A stretch of 64,000 bases of DNA from Stromatinia cepivora (Eukaryota > Ascomycota > Leotiomycetes > Helotiales > Sclerotiniaceae): assembly GCA_014898415.1 (NCBI GenBank), contig RCTD01000026.1, forward strand, positions 1 through 64,000, in the 5' to 3' direction. The translations under genes were made by a program, and so were the position numbers. The notes beneath the pieces were generated by a model that searched no databases, was not told the origin of the DNA, and saw nothing but the letters and a program-made list of their open reading frames with translations. Positions 1 through 12,970 of the stretch are shown here, in pieces. Position 1 is the first letter of the stretch. Every line of letters begins with the position of its first letter.

Positions 1-1297
1 ATAGATTATATTCTTAATTTTATTTTTTCTAATATTCTTTTTATTTATATATTTATTAAAAAAATTTATAAAGATTATATCAAAATCTAATAAATCGAAA
101 TTAATTTTTTTTTATCAAAACCTTTGATAATATTATATATTAAATCAAATATAAATATTAAAATTATATTGTTAATAAAATTAAAGGTAATAAAAATCTT
201 TATAAAATTATTAATTGATATAATATAAAATCTAACTTCAAATTGTTTTTATTGTTTGCTAATAATATAATAATAAATAATATAATAAAAAAGCCTAAAA
301 TAGTATTTATTTTGAGATTAAATCATTTTAATATTGATAATAATTTGGATGGTAATTTATTGATCAATTAACAAAGCAATATAATTCTTGAACAATCCAA
401 TATAATCTTTGTGAGGAAAATAAAAAGAAATACTATTGATATTTTTGATATATTATTAAAAACAAATAAGATTATTATTTAATTATTCCAAATATATTAA
501 AGATTATTCAAATATTGAATATATAATCTTTATAATAATTATTTAATCCTAAATTTCTTTTTTCGAATTTAAAAACCGATTAAATTAATATATTTTTTAA
601 AATAAATAAAAAAAAGATTTTTAATTTATTTATAAGGATTCATTGTATTTATATTTTATATCTTCAAAAATCTAGAATAGATTATTATTTAACAAATTAA
701 ATAAATAATATTTATATCTAATATTCTAAATTTTTAATATAAAAAAACTCTCTTTTAAAAAACAATTATAAATTTGACAATTAATTTTATATATAATATC
801 GAAACGATTATCTTTTAAAGATTCAAAATTATTATAATTAATCATTATAAATATTTAAAAAATCTTTGATATTTTTTTGAAAAGATATTTATTAAATTGA
901 ATAACCGAATAAAAATAATCTTTTTATTTATTTGAATTAATGAATTTCTCTTTTATTAATAAATTTATGAAAATATATATATAAAACTTCAAAATCTTTT
1001 GATAACAATATTTGTTTTTTATTCATTAAAATAAAAAATATTGTATATTAAAGGAATCAAAATAAGACATATTTCATTTTCGAAAAATTGAAAATGTTTT
1101 ATATATTCAAAAAGAAAAATGAATTTATTTTATTATATATAATTAATAAAATCTTTATGATCGATTTTATTATAATAATTAAAAAGAATAATTTTTAATT
1201 TGTTTATAATGATTAAAAATTTAATTCAATAGAAAATTATTTTTTCAATAATATATTATTTTTTAAATAATAAAGATTCAATATATAATTTATTATA
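1..1297. other. AT-rich RIP-like sequence, no gene
   Basis: This stretch is almost entirely A and T, with stop codons in every frame. I see no coding region, RNA gene or clear terminal repeat in it. The composition fits heavily RIP-mutated transposon remains, but no family can be named. Confidence 0.6.
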
Positions 1298-1357
1298 ACA
1301 TGGTTTATCAGCGAGCAAGTCATATCACCGAACGGGCCATTTTTACCTCAATTTATA
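1298..1357 (+). repeat. Left terminal inverted repeat of Fot1-like element
   Basis: It pairs with the reverse complement of about 3102-3161; the differences are mostly transitions. TA at 1296-1297 is the left target duplication. Confidence 0.85.
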
Positions 1358-1395
1358 TCTTTCAATTTTAATATATGATTTATTAATAACATATT

Positions 1396-1602
1396 GTGGG
1401 GTCAGGTGATCGAGAAGATCGAATATTTTTAATTATTAAAGTTATCAATAAAGATCAAAAATTAAGTATTCGAAAGATTACTAAATTATATAATATTTTA
1501 TATATAAAGATTCAATATAGAATAAATAGTTCTATTCTTTATATTGAATCTCGAATAAATAATTATAATTTGATCAAATTAAAAAAGAAAATGTTTATTT
1601 AA
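1396..1602 (+). pseudogene. Transposase N-terminal remnant (Fot1/pogo helix-turn-helix)
   Basis: An open stretch of 68 codons carries a segment with the spacing and residues of the psq/CENP-B N-terminal DNA-binding helix-turn-helix of Fot1 transposases (LSIRKITKLYNI, then IKIQYRINS). It begins with GTG, so it is not a true start, and the frame ends in TAA. It is a fragment of the dead transposase, not a gene. Confidence 0.6.
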
Positions 1603-3101
1603 TATATAATTAATATAAATAAAAAAGGATTTATATCTAAATTGAATAATATAGAAGATATAATGAATTATATTTTTAAATTATAAAATATAAAGAAGAT
1701 TGAAAAGTTCTAGATTTATTGTTTTGTTAAATAATATTTATAATTAAAGATATATTTTAATTATATTTATAATTTCCAAAAAGCTTTTTATAAAGATTTT
1801 AAGTTTATTGAAGAATAGTTTTGATTGATATTGAATATATAGATGAAATATAATATTCAAGATTATGATTTTTATAATTTTAATGAAATCGGTTTTATAA
1901 TAGGTATAATATATTTTGGAATAATTATAATTAATATTGAATAAAATAATAGAAGTAAAATAATATAATTAAATAGTTGGAAATAGATTATAATAATTAT
2001 ATATAATAATAAAAAGAATGAAATAATATTTTCATTTTTGATAATTCAAAGATAAATTCATTTTTCCAATTGATATATTGAAATCGATTTTTTTGTGGAT
2101 TGGATTATTAAATTTATTTTTAATGAATAGATAAATAATGAAATAGAATTAAAATAATTAAAGTATTTCGATAAATATATTATTCGTTAAAAGAAAGATA
2201 AATATTGAATATTAATATTGGATAAATATGAAAATTATAAATCAATATCTTTTCAATTATATTATAAATCAAATAATATTATATATTTCAAATTGTTATT
2301 ATATTTAAGTTATTTAATTTAATTATTCGATATTAGATATTTTGGTATATTCAAATATTTATATGATTATCAAATTGAAGGATTTATCAAAGTTTATATC
2401 AATTATATTATTAAAGTTGAATTCTTTATAACTTTTAAAGCTATATATTTATAATTATTTATTATTCAGAATATTAAAGCTGGTTTTCGAGGAATAGATT
2501 TAATATTATTCGATTTTCAATTTATATTTTCAAAACTAGATATTAGGATGTATATTTTTATTTCTTTATTTATCTTTTTGGAATTTATTAATTCCTAGAT
2601 CTTTTAAATCCTTTATAATTCAATTGAAGCTTTTTTATAATCAATTTTAATAAAAGCTTAAATGATTTGTTATTAATCAAATTTTTTTATATTTATATTT
2701 GAGATTATATAAATTTTAATTAAAAATAGAAAGAAATTAATATATAAAATTATATTTTTGAATATTGAGAATTATATATTTTGAAAAGCAAATGAGATAT
2801 TAAATAAATATTGATATATTAAAAATTTTTAATTATATAATAAAGGAATATTTATTAAATAAAAAACTGAAAATATATTATTATCATAATAAAAAATTGA
2901 TAATCAGATTCAATATAAAAAACATTAAAATAAAGGAAATTCTAATAAGGAATTATCTATTAATCAATATTATAATAAATATAGAAAAATTAATTATAAT
3001 TCAAAAACTTATTAGAATAATATAATAGATCCTAGATTATTAGATTCTTGATAATTTCAATTAATTGATTTAATTGTTATTAAATAATATAGATTTAAAA
3101 T

Positions 3102-3161
3102 GATAAATTGAGGTAAAAGTGGCCCGTTCGGTGATATGGCCCGTTCGCTGATAAACCACGT
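3102..3161 (-). repeat. Right terminal inverted repeat of Fot1-like element
   Basis: Reverse complement of the left repeat. It is followed by TA at 3162-3163. It retains more GC than the left copy and so is probably closer to the original end sequence. Confidence 0.85.
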
Positions 3162-3163
3162 TA

Positions 3164-6051
3164 TTTAAAACTTTATCAAAATTATTAATAATCTAATTAT
3201 TTTTATATTATAAAAGATAATCATTTTTTATATTATTTCTTTTTTAATTTATAATACAAAAATATAATATTCAAAATGAATTAAAATATTCAAATTCAAT
3301 TATTCAAATTACTCTTTAATAATTAATCTTAAAAAAAATATTTATCGAATTTATTAATAAAACTTTAATTATTATTATATAAAATATATTAATTATATAA
3401 AAAACTGTCTTTACAATTATCCTTTTCAGAAAAACAAATATCTTTTTTCATAATATTATTTTCAAAAAAACTAAATTATAATTTGTTTTCAAAATCCAAA
3501 TAATAAATATTAAATATTCTTTAATCGAATATAATTTTTGTTTAATAATAATTAATAATTATAATACTAAAATAAAATAAATATCCAAAATCAAAATATA
3601 AAGATTTATATATCTCTTTTTTAATATTTAGGATTCTTTATTTTATTTATAAATACAAAATGAATCTTATAAATATATTTAATAAAAAAATTATAATATT
3701 TGCTTTTAAAAATTCATAAATATTTTTATTTTTAAACAAAATTACTATTTTCTTAAATAAATTTGAATAATATATTAATAAAAATAAAAATATCAATTAT
3801 AATTATATTATTTATTAAAATAAAAATCAAATCATTATAAAAATTAATTTGATTAATTCAATATGTCAATTTTAATAACAAAATTATAAAAAATCTAAAA
3901 GAATCTATAATATATAATCAAAATATCAATAAGTATTAATTTATAAAGAATCTGATTTTATATTAATAATATATCGATTATTTAATACTTTTCCCAAAAT
4001 ACTTTGAAATTGTTTTAATAAATATTGTATATTATTCAAAATATTATATAAGTTTATGATATTTAAATCCAATAGTTATTAAAATATTCAAACATTCAAA
4101 ATAACAAAATAATAAATAAATTAATAAATTTCAATATTCTCCAGAATATATACAATATGGATTTTAATTCTAAATCTATAATCAATAAATTCAATATTAT
4201 CTTTCAAGATTTTTACATTAATATATAACAAATCTAATAATTGAAATATAATATAAAATTATTTATAAATTATCAAAAATAGAATTTCAATTACAAAATC
4301 AAAACTTTTCTAAAATTAAAATTATTTAAATAATACTTTTATAAATTATTAAATATCAAATCTTCTAGTAAAGATTATATATAATATTATCGAAAATTTA
4401 AATATAAAAATATGAATCTCAAAAATTTCTATAAATAAAACAAATCTTGTTTATATATTATTTGTTATTTTAAAATATAGATTTTTTTGATAATTAATTA
4501 TTCAAATTATCTATTCTTTCATTTTTAATATAAAAAAATCCAAAATATCTATTTAATTTAATAAATCAACCTTTCGAATTTCTTAAACTTTTAAATATTA
4601 TCAATTTCTATTCTAATATCTTCTTTCAATAATATAATTTATTTTTATTTTTATTATTAATTATTTTCTTTTATTTTAAATATTTTTCTTTTTATTTGAT
4701 TATTCTTAATATTAAATCTATAATTTCTTTTCTTCCCATCTAAATTTCTTTGAAACTTATACTTTTTTATTGATTTAAACTGATTTTATTTAAGTTGATC
4801 GATTATCTTTATATTTAAAAAAATATAATTTCAAAATATATTTATTTACTTTAAACAATATAAAAAGATTATATTTAAACACTCCATCAAAATTTATTAT
4901 AAATTAAAAATACTTTTTAAAATAATCTTCAGTTTAAATTCCTCAACTTAATATATTTCAATATTCTTTAAAAAATCCCAGAATATAGATCATAACTTAT
5001 ATCCACTAAACATAAATTAATACTATTACTACTACTATTAAATATAAATATAAAACTTTGTATTAAAATAATATAAATAAAATAATATATCCTTATTTCA
5101 AATTTATAACTAAAAGCATCCCAATTTAATGAAAAAGAAAAAATAATTAGAAAATAATTCGAAATTCTTAATCTTTCTTCTCACATCTTTTGATTTATTA
5201 AACTAATCAGAATCATTCTTAATCTTTTCAACTTCAATTCTTCAACTTAATCTATCTAAAATCTCTTAATTAATTATTATTCTATAATTACCAATTACAA
5301 AATAATAAAAATTATATTATTGAAAAAACTTCAATCAATTCAAGATTTTATATTATTTCAAATAAATATATATTTTTTCTAATCAATTGATATATAATAA
5401 TCAGATCCTAAATAGTTTTGGATTTTATTATCAATCTTTATTTAAAATTTCTAAATATAAATAATATTGATTAAATCTATATTAAATATTTCAAAAAATA
5501 TAATATAAACAAAAATATCTTTATTAATATTAATTCAATTAATTTCAATATTTTATAAATATATTTTATTATAAATAAAATTACAAAGCTCTTATAATAT
5601 TTCATTATTGAAAAAGAATTTTGTAACAATCGATTATAAATTTGTTTTTATTAATATTCTTTATAAAGATTTTATTAAAGATTTTATTGAATATAATTTT
5701 TTTTTCTTAAAAAGGAATTTACAATTCATACAAAGTTTATTTTGGTACAAAATATATAAAAAGATTTATCAAATTTGATAATAAAAATAATTATTAATTT
5801 AATAATAATAATAATTATAATTAATCTAGTTTCTTGATATTGAATTATTATTTTGTTTCTGTGTTTATATTTAAATTAAGATTGAAATAATAATTTCACT
5901 AATTTTATTTAAATAAATTATTTTAAAGAAAAAATTCTTATTATTATAAATTAATTTAATTTATTTATTGGTTTTTTTAAAAAAATAATAAAAAAATGAT
6001 TTGTATAATTTGTAAAGAAAGATTTATAAGAATTAATATAACAAAAACTAT
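3164..6051. other. AT-rich degenerate repeat, no gene
   Basis: No coding region is supported. The right half (about 5.1-5.9 kb) is recognisably similar to about 11.9-12.5 kb in the same orientation, and about 4850-5030 is similar in inverted orientation to about 8275-8455. It is therefore repeat-derived, family unknown. Confidence 0.55.
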
Positions 6052-6053
6052 TA

Positions 6054-6491
6054 ACGTGGTTTATCAGTAGGTCGGCCATATTAGTGAATCGGCCACTTCT
6101 TTTTATATACAAAATTCGTCTGTGCGTAATCGTGCACTTTCTTTATTTATTGATATAATTTTCTGAAATTCAAATATATGATATTTATATATATAAATGA
6201 TATAAAATTCTAAAAATAATTAGGAAGATCATATTAATATAGTAGTAATCATAAAGATAGTTTTTTTGTAACGAAAATCGTGACAAATTTAATTAAATTT
6301 GAAATATGATAGATTTTCTTTTATGAAATTTGAATTTTTGGATATTTGCATTCTTTTATGGCTTAAAATAGCTTTTTTTCCAAAAAAATATTGATTAGTT
6401 ATTAAAATAAAAATATTGAAAAAAGAACGATTTTGGTGTATTTTTGAAGTGTCCGACCCACTGATATGGCCGAGCCACTGATAAAGCACGT
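6054..6491 (-). mobile_element. 438-bp non-autonomous Fot1-like element (MITE-like)
   Basis: Both ends carry the same kind of terminus as the 1.86-kb Fot1-like element (ACGTGSTTTATCAGTRG, then TCGGCCATATYAGTG), in inverted orientation and flanked by TA (6052-6053 and 6492-6493). The inverted repeats are about 48 bp. A minus-strand open stretch inside (6289-6531) contains a polar segment (FGKKAILSHKRMQISKNS) that could be a transposase C-terminal leftover, which would make this an internal deletion derivative. That origin is inference; the ends and the TA duplication are directly visible. Confidence 0.78.
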
Positions 6492-6493
6492 TA

Positions 6494-7690
6494 ATATAAT
6501 TAGTTTTGAATAAATCCTTATATATATTCATTTGGATATTATAATAAATATATTGAATGAATTTGGTATATTTGAAAAGATTATAATAAATAATAACTAC
6601 TTTTTTTATTAATGATTTTTATTTTATTTTTAGAATTAAAAAATTAAAATAAATTAATTAATTTGAAGGATAAAATAATTTAGATGATCTTCTTGATTAT
6701 TAAATTAATTTTATATTTTAAGGATTTGTAATGACTAGATTTAAAATCAATTTATATTATAATTTTTTTGAAGATAAAAATATCAGAATTATAATATAAT
6801 TTTCATTAATATTTATGAATTCTATAAAGATATTTATAATCATATAATTGAATTATATTTCGGATTATTGAAGAAGACAGTTTTGAATATATATAATATT
6901 ATTTTTATATTTTTTCAAATAAAAAATAAATTATATATAATGGTATTAAAAAGATTAATTATTTAATTCATAATAATTGAAATAATATTAAAGATTGAAA
7001 AAATAATAAAGTTTTTGATAAATTATATAAATTATTATTATAAAAGGAAAAAAATTTAAAGTGATTTATAAGGATTTGTATCTTGTGAGTAATTTATAAT
7101 TGATAATATTATTATTTATAAAGATTTTGAAGGAGATTTTATTAAATAATTTTGAAATACAAAATATATTTAGATTAAATATAATCTTGATTGTATTAAC
7201 AAAAAATTTAGTTTTTCTTATATTGATAATAATAATTGTGAAGATAAAATTACAAAAACAAATTGAAATAAAAATAGAATTTTTTATTTCAATATACAAT
7301 AAAATAATAAAAAAGAATAAATATTTCTGAAATAAATTAAATATATATTTATATTTATTCAAACCATTAAAATATAATATAATAAAGATAACGATAATTT
7401 ATATCAAAGTTAATATAATATTATATTATTTCTTAATATTATAATTGATTTTTGTTATATAATCCGAAAAAACAAATATTATAAAAAAAGTATTTTTATT
7501 AAATATATTATTATTTAATATAATACCAAAAAAATTTATTTTAATTCATTCTATATTTTTTTATAATATATATAATATTTATTAATAATTATAATTTTTA
7601 AATTCTATAATTATATTTTTTATAGATTTAAAAAAGCAATTTAAAATAAATTTCCCATTATTTAATGTTATATTTATAAAAATAATAAAT
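6494..7690. repeat. Copy 1 of a long direct repeat, left part
   Basis: About 6540-7690 aligns by eye with about 13,190-14,260 in the same orientation; the best matching part is 7110-7385 against 13,780-14,040. Differences are mostly A/G and C/T. Open stretches here are AT-rich artefacts with Ile/Asn/Lys/Phe-only composition. The family is unidentified. Confidence 0.55.
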
Positions 7691-8565
7691 TAAAATGATA
7701 TAGGAAATATAGAAGTTGCTATTATAATTATTCGAATTAAAAGTGGAAAAGTACCATTAATTCGAAAATGTTGCATAGACCACCACCCGAGCAACCGACC
7801 AAACCACCCAAGAACACAAAAACAACACCAAACCAACCCGCCCCACCAACAATATATTATAAAAATCAAAATCAAAATAAGGATTTATTATTTGAATTAA
7901 ATAAGAGTTTGTTATTATTGTATATATATTGATACAATGCGGATTTTTCAATAATTTTGATATATAATAATATAAAATAAAATATATATTTGATAATGAA
8001 TATTATAATTAAAGTTTTAATAGATTTTGATTTTAATGAAATATATTAAATAGTAAATAATATAATAAAAGTTGTTAATATAAGATTATATAGTTTATTA
8101 TAATTAATAATAATATTGATAATATTAATATTAAGAATTAAGAAAGAAGTTTATTATTATATTGAATTTATGATTTATAACAATAAATAATTATTGAATA
8201 AATTGATGAAATTATTTGATAATTTCTTTGGAATATTATAAAATAATATTCGATTTTTTAAAGTAGTATTGATTTGCATTTAGTGGATATAAGTTTTTGA
8301 ATTTATATTTTAGGACTTTTTGAGAAGTATAAAGATATATTGAATTAAAAGTATTTAAATTAAAAGTTTTTTTAAAAAGTAATTTTAATTTATAATAAAC
8401 TTTAATGAATTATTCAAGTATAATTTTTCTATTTTGTTTAAAATAGATATTTGTTTTCTTAGAGTTATATTTTTTTCAATATGTCAATCAATGATCGAAA
8501 AATTAAAATAAAGATTAGATTAAAGTAATAAAAAAGTAAAAATTTCAAAATAACATAAAATATTT
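7691..8565. other. Extra segment in repeat copy 1, with a C/A-rich island
   Basis: This roughly 870-bp segment is missing from the second copy (where 14,260 corresponds to about 8,575). It includes a sharply different island at about 7767-7853 made almost only of A and C on the plus strand (many CCA, ACC, CAA). Its right half (about 8275-8455) matches about 4850-5030 in reverse orientation. No gene is recognisable. Confidence 0.45.
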
Positions 8566-11500
8566 TTATTAAAAATTAAAAATTAATATAAAAATCGATA
8601 ATATTTAAGAATTTGAAAAATTCAAAAGATTGATTTATTAATTGTAATAAATAATTCAAATCTTTTTTTATTGAAAATAAAGGAAAAAATAATTTTAATA
8701 ATTATTTATTGAAGGAGTTTTAGATTTTAACAAAATAAATAATATATAAAAAAGTTTTATTTTATTTATATACATATTTAAAATTTATATTTTTATATTC
8801 AAATTTTCAATAATGATATACATAATCTTTATGGAAGGATTTGATAATTAACAATTTATGAAAATATTATTTGAATAAATCAAATTCTAAGAAAATTTGA
8901 ATTTTATAATTTAGATTCTATTTTTGATAATTTGTAAATGATTTTACATTCTCATTAAAGTATTAGATTTATATATTGAAAAAAAGATTTTTGAAAATAA
9001 TATTAAATCTATTTATTGATTATAAATTTGAAATCAAAATTAATATTATAAATATTTTGAAGAATGTCGAAATTCCTTAATTTGTTTGTTATCTTATTAT
9101 TTTTAATATTTGGACATTTCAATAATCATTACATTTGAACATTAAATATTTATATAATATTTTGAATATATAAAAAATTTATTAAAATGATTCTAAAATT
9201 CTTTTTTGGAAATGTTAAATTAATAAAGTATTATTAATATAAAATTGAATCTTAGTATTTTAATTATATATTGAAAATCTTTTCAAATTTTGATGATTTT
9301 ATTACTGAAAACATATATAATATAAGATTAATTAATTCAATTTCAATAATAATTTGTTTTTTATTTTAATAAATAATAGAATTATATTTGATATATTTAT
9401 TTTTATTAATATGTTATTTCAAATTGGTAGGGAGGGTGGTAATTTTATTTGAAAAAAAATTGAGGATTATTTTTTGAAGATTATGATTATAATTTCTTTA
9501 TTGAATTCTTTTGATAAAATTAATTTTGTATTTATAAATGAAATCAAAGGTTTTGAACACAAATTTTAGAATATTAAAAAAAAGATATATAAATATTTAT
9601 ATTTTGATTTTAATTTTTTTTTTAATTTTAATATTATAATTTTTAATAATTATCAAAAAGAAATATATGCTATTAATGAGTATCTTGTATTTATTATTTG
9701 AATTTGAAAAATAATTATAGTTTAATATCTTCAAAAATAATATTATTGGAAATGATATTTACATTTTTAAATAAAATGTTTATAGAAATGATTTTCTAGA
9801 CAAATAATATATTTTTTATAATAATAATTAAATTTTTATTAATAAATTTGATATAGTTTTTGATTTTAATATTAATTATTGAAATTGAAAGAACAAATTA
9901 TAATTGAGCTTTTTTAAAAATAATATTATTAAGAAAACTATCTATTTTTTTGAAAAAAATAATTATAAAAATAATTTTTGAAATAAATATTATATTTTTT
10001 TATAATAATAATCAAAATCTAATTGATGAATTGGATCTATTTTTTGGTTTTAATATTCATTATTGAGATATAATTTAAATAATGAAATCAAAACACTTTG
10101 ATTTATTTTATATATTTTATTTTTTATGATATCAAAATGAACGAATTATTAATAATTTTAACAAAATTCTAAATATAATAAATTATATATTATATATATT
10201 TTTTCATAATATATTATCAAAAGAATAATTTCTTACCAAATTATATTTCTAATTATGATAAAATAGATTGAAAATCATTTTTTTATTATAATAATAAAAG
10301 CAATAATAAAGTTTTTGTTTATTATAAATAATGAAACTAATCTTTTTTTAAAAATATATAAATCATTTTCAATCTTTCAAAAATGAAATATATTTTATTT
10401 TGATCTTTTTAATCTATAATATTTTCTATTTCAATAAAGAAAAATTAAATATTATTATTAAATAAATTCAAGATTTTATAAATACAAAAATTATTATTAT
10501 AACTAAATTTCAATTTGGTATTTTGAAAGAAAAATTCAGCGAAATATAATATATATAAAATTGAGAAAATGAAAAGTTTTAAAAAATATTACAAATTATT
10601 TGATAATTTGATATAATAGAATTCTTTAACTATATTTTAATGAATTTATTAATAATAAAAAATTATTTTTATTTGATCATTCAATTGAATAAATATCTTT
10701 TTAGGAAAATGTCGAAAATATTTTAAATATTTATAATGATTTCAATAATTTTTAATCTTTGAAATATAATTATTTCGATACTACATATAATATTATTTAT
10801 GAAATTTATAGTTATTTTTTAGAAGAAATTCTTTTATATTATTAATTTGAAATATTTTTATAAATATTTTTAATTTAATTTATTTAGTAATAAATTTTTC
10901 AAAATATCAAAGATAAATATTATTAATCTTTTTAAATAAATCAAAAATTTATTTTTCTTATTAATTTTAAATATTATTATTTTAATTAATTTTTAGATTT
11001 GAAAAAAGGAATTTAAAATTAAATAATAATTATACAAATTACATATAATATATTTAATTAATTTTTAATATATTCTGTATAATTGAATAAAGACTTTATT
11101 TATCTTTAATAATATATTGAAAAGATTAATAATATTTCTTTTTATTTTTTTATAAAAATCAAATTCAATTATTTGAGAATTATACTATTTTATTAATTAA
11201 TCAAGAAATTATTATTTGAATCATTATTTATATTAAAACATATAAAATGATTACTTTCTTTATTATATTATTTAGAAATAATAAAAATAATTTGAGATAA
11301 AAATTTAATTTATATTAATTAATAATGTTGTAAAAACTTTTATTATTTTTGATTTTATTAATAATATCTTTTTAATATTTATATTTAGTTTTATATATAA
11401 TATTATTCAAGATTTCGATAATAAGTAGATTTACTTCGATTTATGAGATTTTAATATAATTTTTATAAATTTTATAAATTCTTGTGTAATTATTTTTTAT

Positions 11501-12540
11501 TAAAAGAATTAAATATTCTTTCTTTCAATTAAATTTATTTATTATATAAATAATTGATTTCAAAATAATAATAAAATTCTTTTTAAAAATTTCAATTATA
11601 TTAATATCGAAATAAATTTCAAGATTATATCAATTAATAACATTTATATTAATAAAATTCAAAAATTTATTCAAAAAATTCTTTATTTTCTATTAAAAGT
11701 TATTATGGTCTGAATTATATAATCTAATTCAATATATAAATTTTTATAAATAAATATAAAAATAAAAAATAATGAAAAAATAAAAATCAAACATATACTT
11801 TATTTTATACATAAATTTAATAAATTTATTAATAATATCAAATTCAAATATATTACACCATATATTGAAATCATTTTCAATAAAATATTACTTAATAAAT
11901 GTAAAATATATGATATAATTTATTATTTTATTAATTATTAATTTGTGATATATATTTAAGATAATGTTGTTATTGATATTATTTCAAAAAGTATTTTTAT
12001 TATAAATAAATTATGATTATTGAATATCTAAATCTATTTTTCTATAAATATAAATTATAATCTAAAAATAAGAAACTTTTTTTATTTTTAAAAATAAAGA
12101 AATCTTGAAAATCGATTGATATATAATAATTCTATTTTAAATAATTTTAGATTTTAAGATCAATTCTTATTCAAAATTCTTAGATATAAATAATATTAAT
12201 TGAATCAAAATAAAATATTTCAAAAATTATAATATAAATAAAAATATTTTTATTAATAAATATTTTTATTATAATATTGATTATTATACTTTTTGTAATA
12301 CTTTATTATAAAAATGTAGTATTCAAATAATTAATAATGAATTTTTATTTTTTGATATTCTTTATAACAATTTCATTAAAGATTTTATTAAATATTATTT
12401 TGTTTTTTTTTGGAAAAAAAAATATTTGTAATTGATACTGAATTTTTCTTTTTATAAAAAATTTGAATAAGTATTTTACTAAATTTTATAATAAGAATAA
12501 TAATTACAATTGATTGAATGTCTTTATATTAAATTATTAT
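8566..12540. repeat. Copy 1 of the long direct repeat, right part, and start of copy 2
   Basis: About 8575-11,500 parallels about 14,250-17,000 in order and orientation, with the insertions in copy 2 removed. About 11,930-12,530 parallels about 5,150-5,880. No frame is long enough to name a protein family. Confidence 0.5.
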
Positions 12541-12699
12541 TTTATATTTATATTTATATTTATATTTATATTTATATTTATATTTATAAAGAATAAGAAT
12601 AAGAATAAAAATAAAAATAAGAATAAAAATAAAAATAAAAATAAAAATAAAAATAAAAATAAAAATAAAAATAAAAATAAAAATAAAAATAAAAATAAA

Positions 12700-12730
<31 letters not shown>

Positions 12731-12806
12731 TAAAAATAAAAATAAAAATAAAAATAAAAATAAAAATAAAAATAAAAATAAAAATAAAAATAAAAATAAA
12801 AATAAA

Positions 12807-12837
<31 letters not shown>

Positions 12838-12970
12838 TAAAAATAAAAATAAAAATAAAAATAAAAATAAAAATAAAAATAAAAATAAAAATAAAAATAA
12901 AAATAAAAATAAAAATAAAAATAAAAATAAAAATAAAAATAAAAATAAAAATAAGAATAAAAATAAAAAT
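12541..12970 (+). repeat. Hexanucleotide satellite array
   Basis: It starts with about eight TTTATA units (about 12541-12588), then switches to a long run of AAAAAT units with two 5-bp phase breaks (near 12,706 and 12,812). A few AAGAAT units survive, mainly at the left and right edges. The simplest reading is an AAGAAT-type satellite largely converted to AAAAAT by G-to-A change, but ordinary repeat slippage also explains it. It sits at the position where the other copy of the long repeat carries the 438-bp MITE-like element. Confidence 0.9.

Larger units (their letters stand above)
1298..3161 (+). mobile_element. RIP-degraded Fot1/pogo-type DNA transposon
   Basis: The element is bounded by inverted repeats of about 60 bp (1298-1357 and about 3102-3161) that start ACRTGGTTTATCAGCGARC and are flanked by TA on both sides, as expected for Tc1/mariner-superfamily insertion. 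Between them, plus-strand translation gives decayed pogo/Fot1 transposase pieces in the right order: a CENP-B/psq-like helix-turn-helix (DQKLSIRKITKLYNI) near 1450, a fragment NFNEIGFI near 1875 that corresponds to the family's NFDETGF block (first catalytic Asp now Asn), and a C-terminal block NIKAGFRGIDLILFD near 2470-2520. Many in-frame stops make it non-functional. The roughly 1.86-kb length is normal for a full Fot1 copy. The family assignment rests on remembered motifs, not on an alignment. Confidence 0.82.

Noticed and set aside
7066..7362. 98-codon frame that looks like a membrane protein
   Set aside because: Ile/Phe/Asn/Lys-only composition is what AT-rich DNA gives by chance, and the matching repeat at 13.8-14.0 kb is interrupted.
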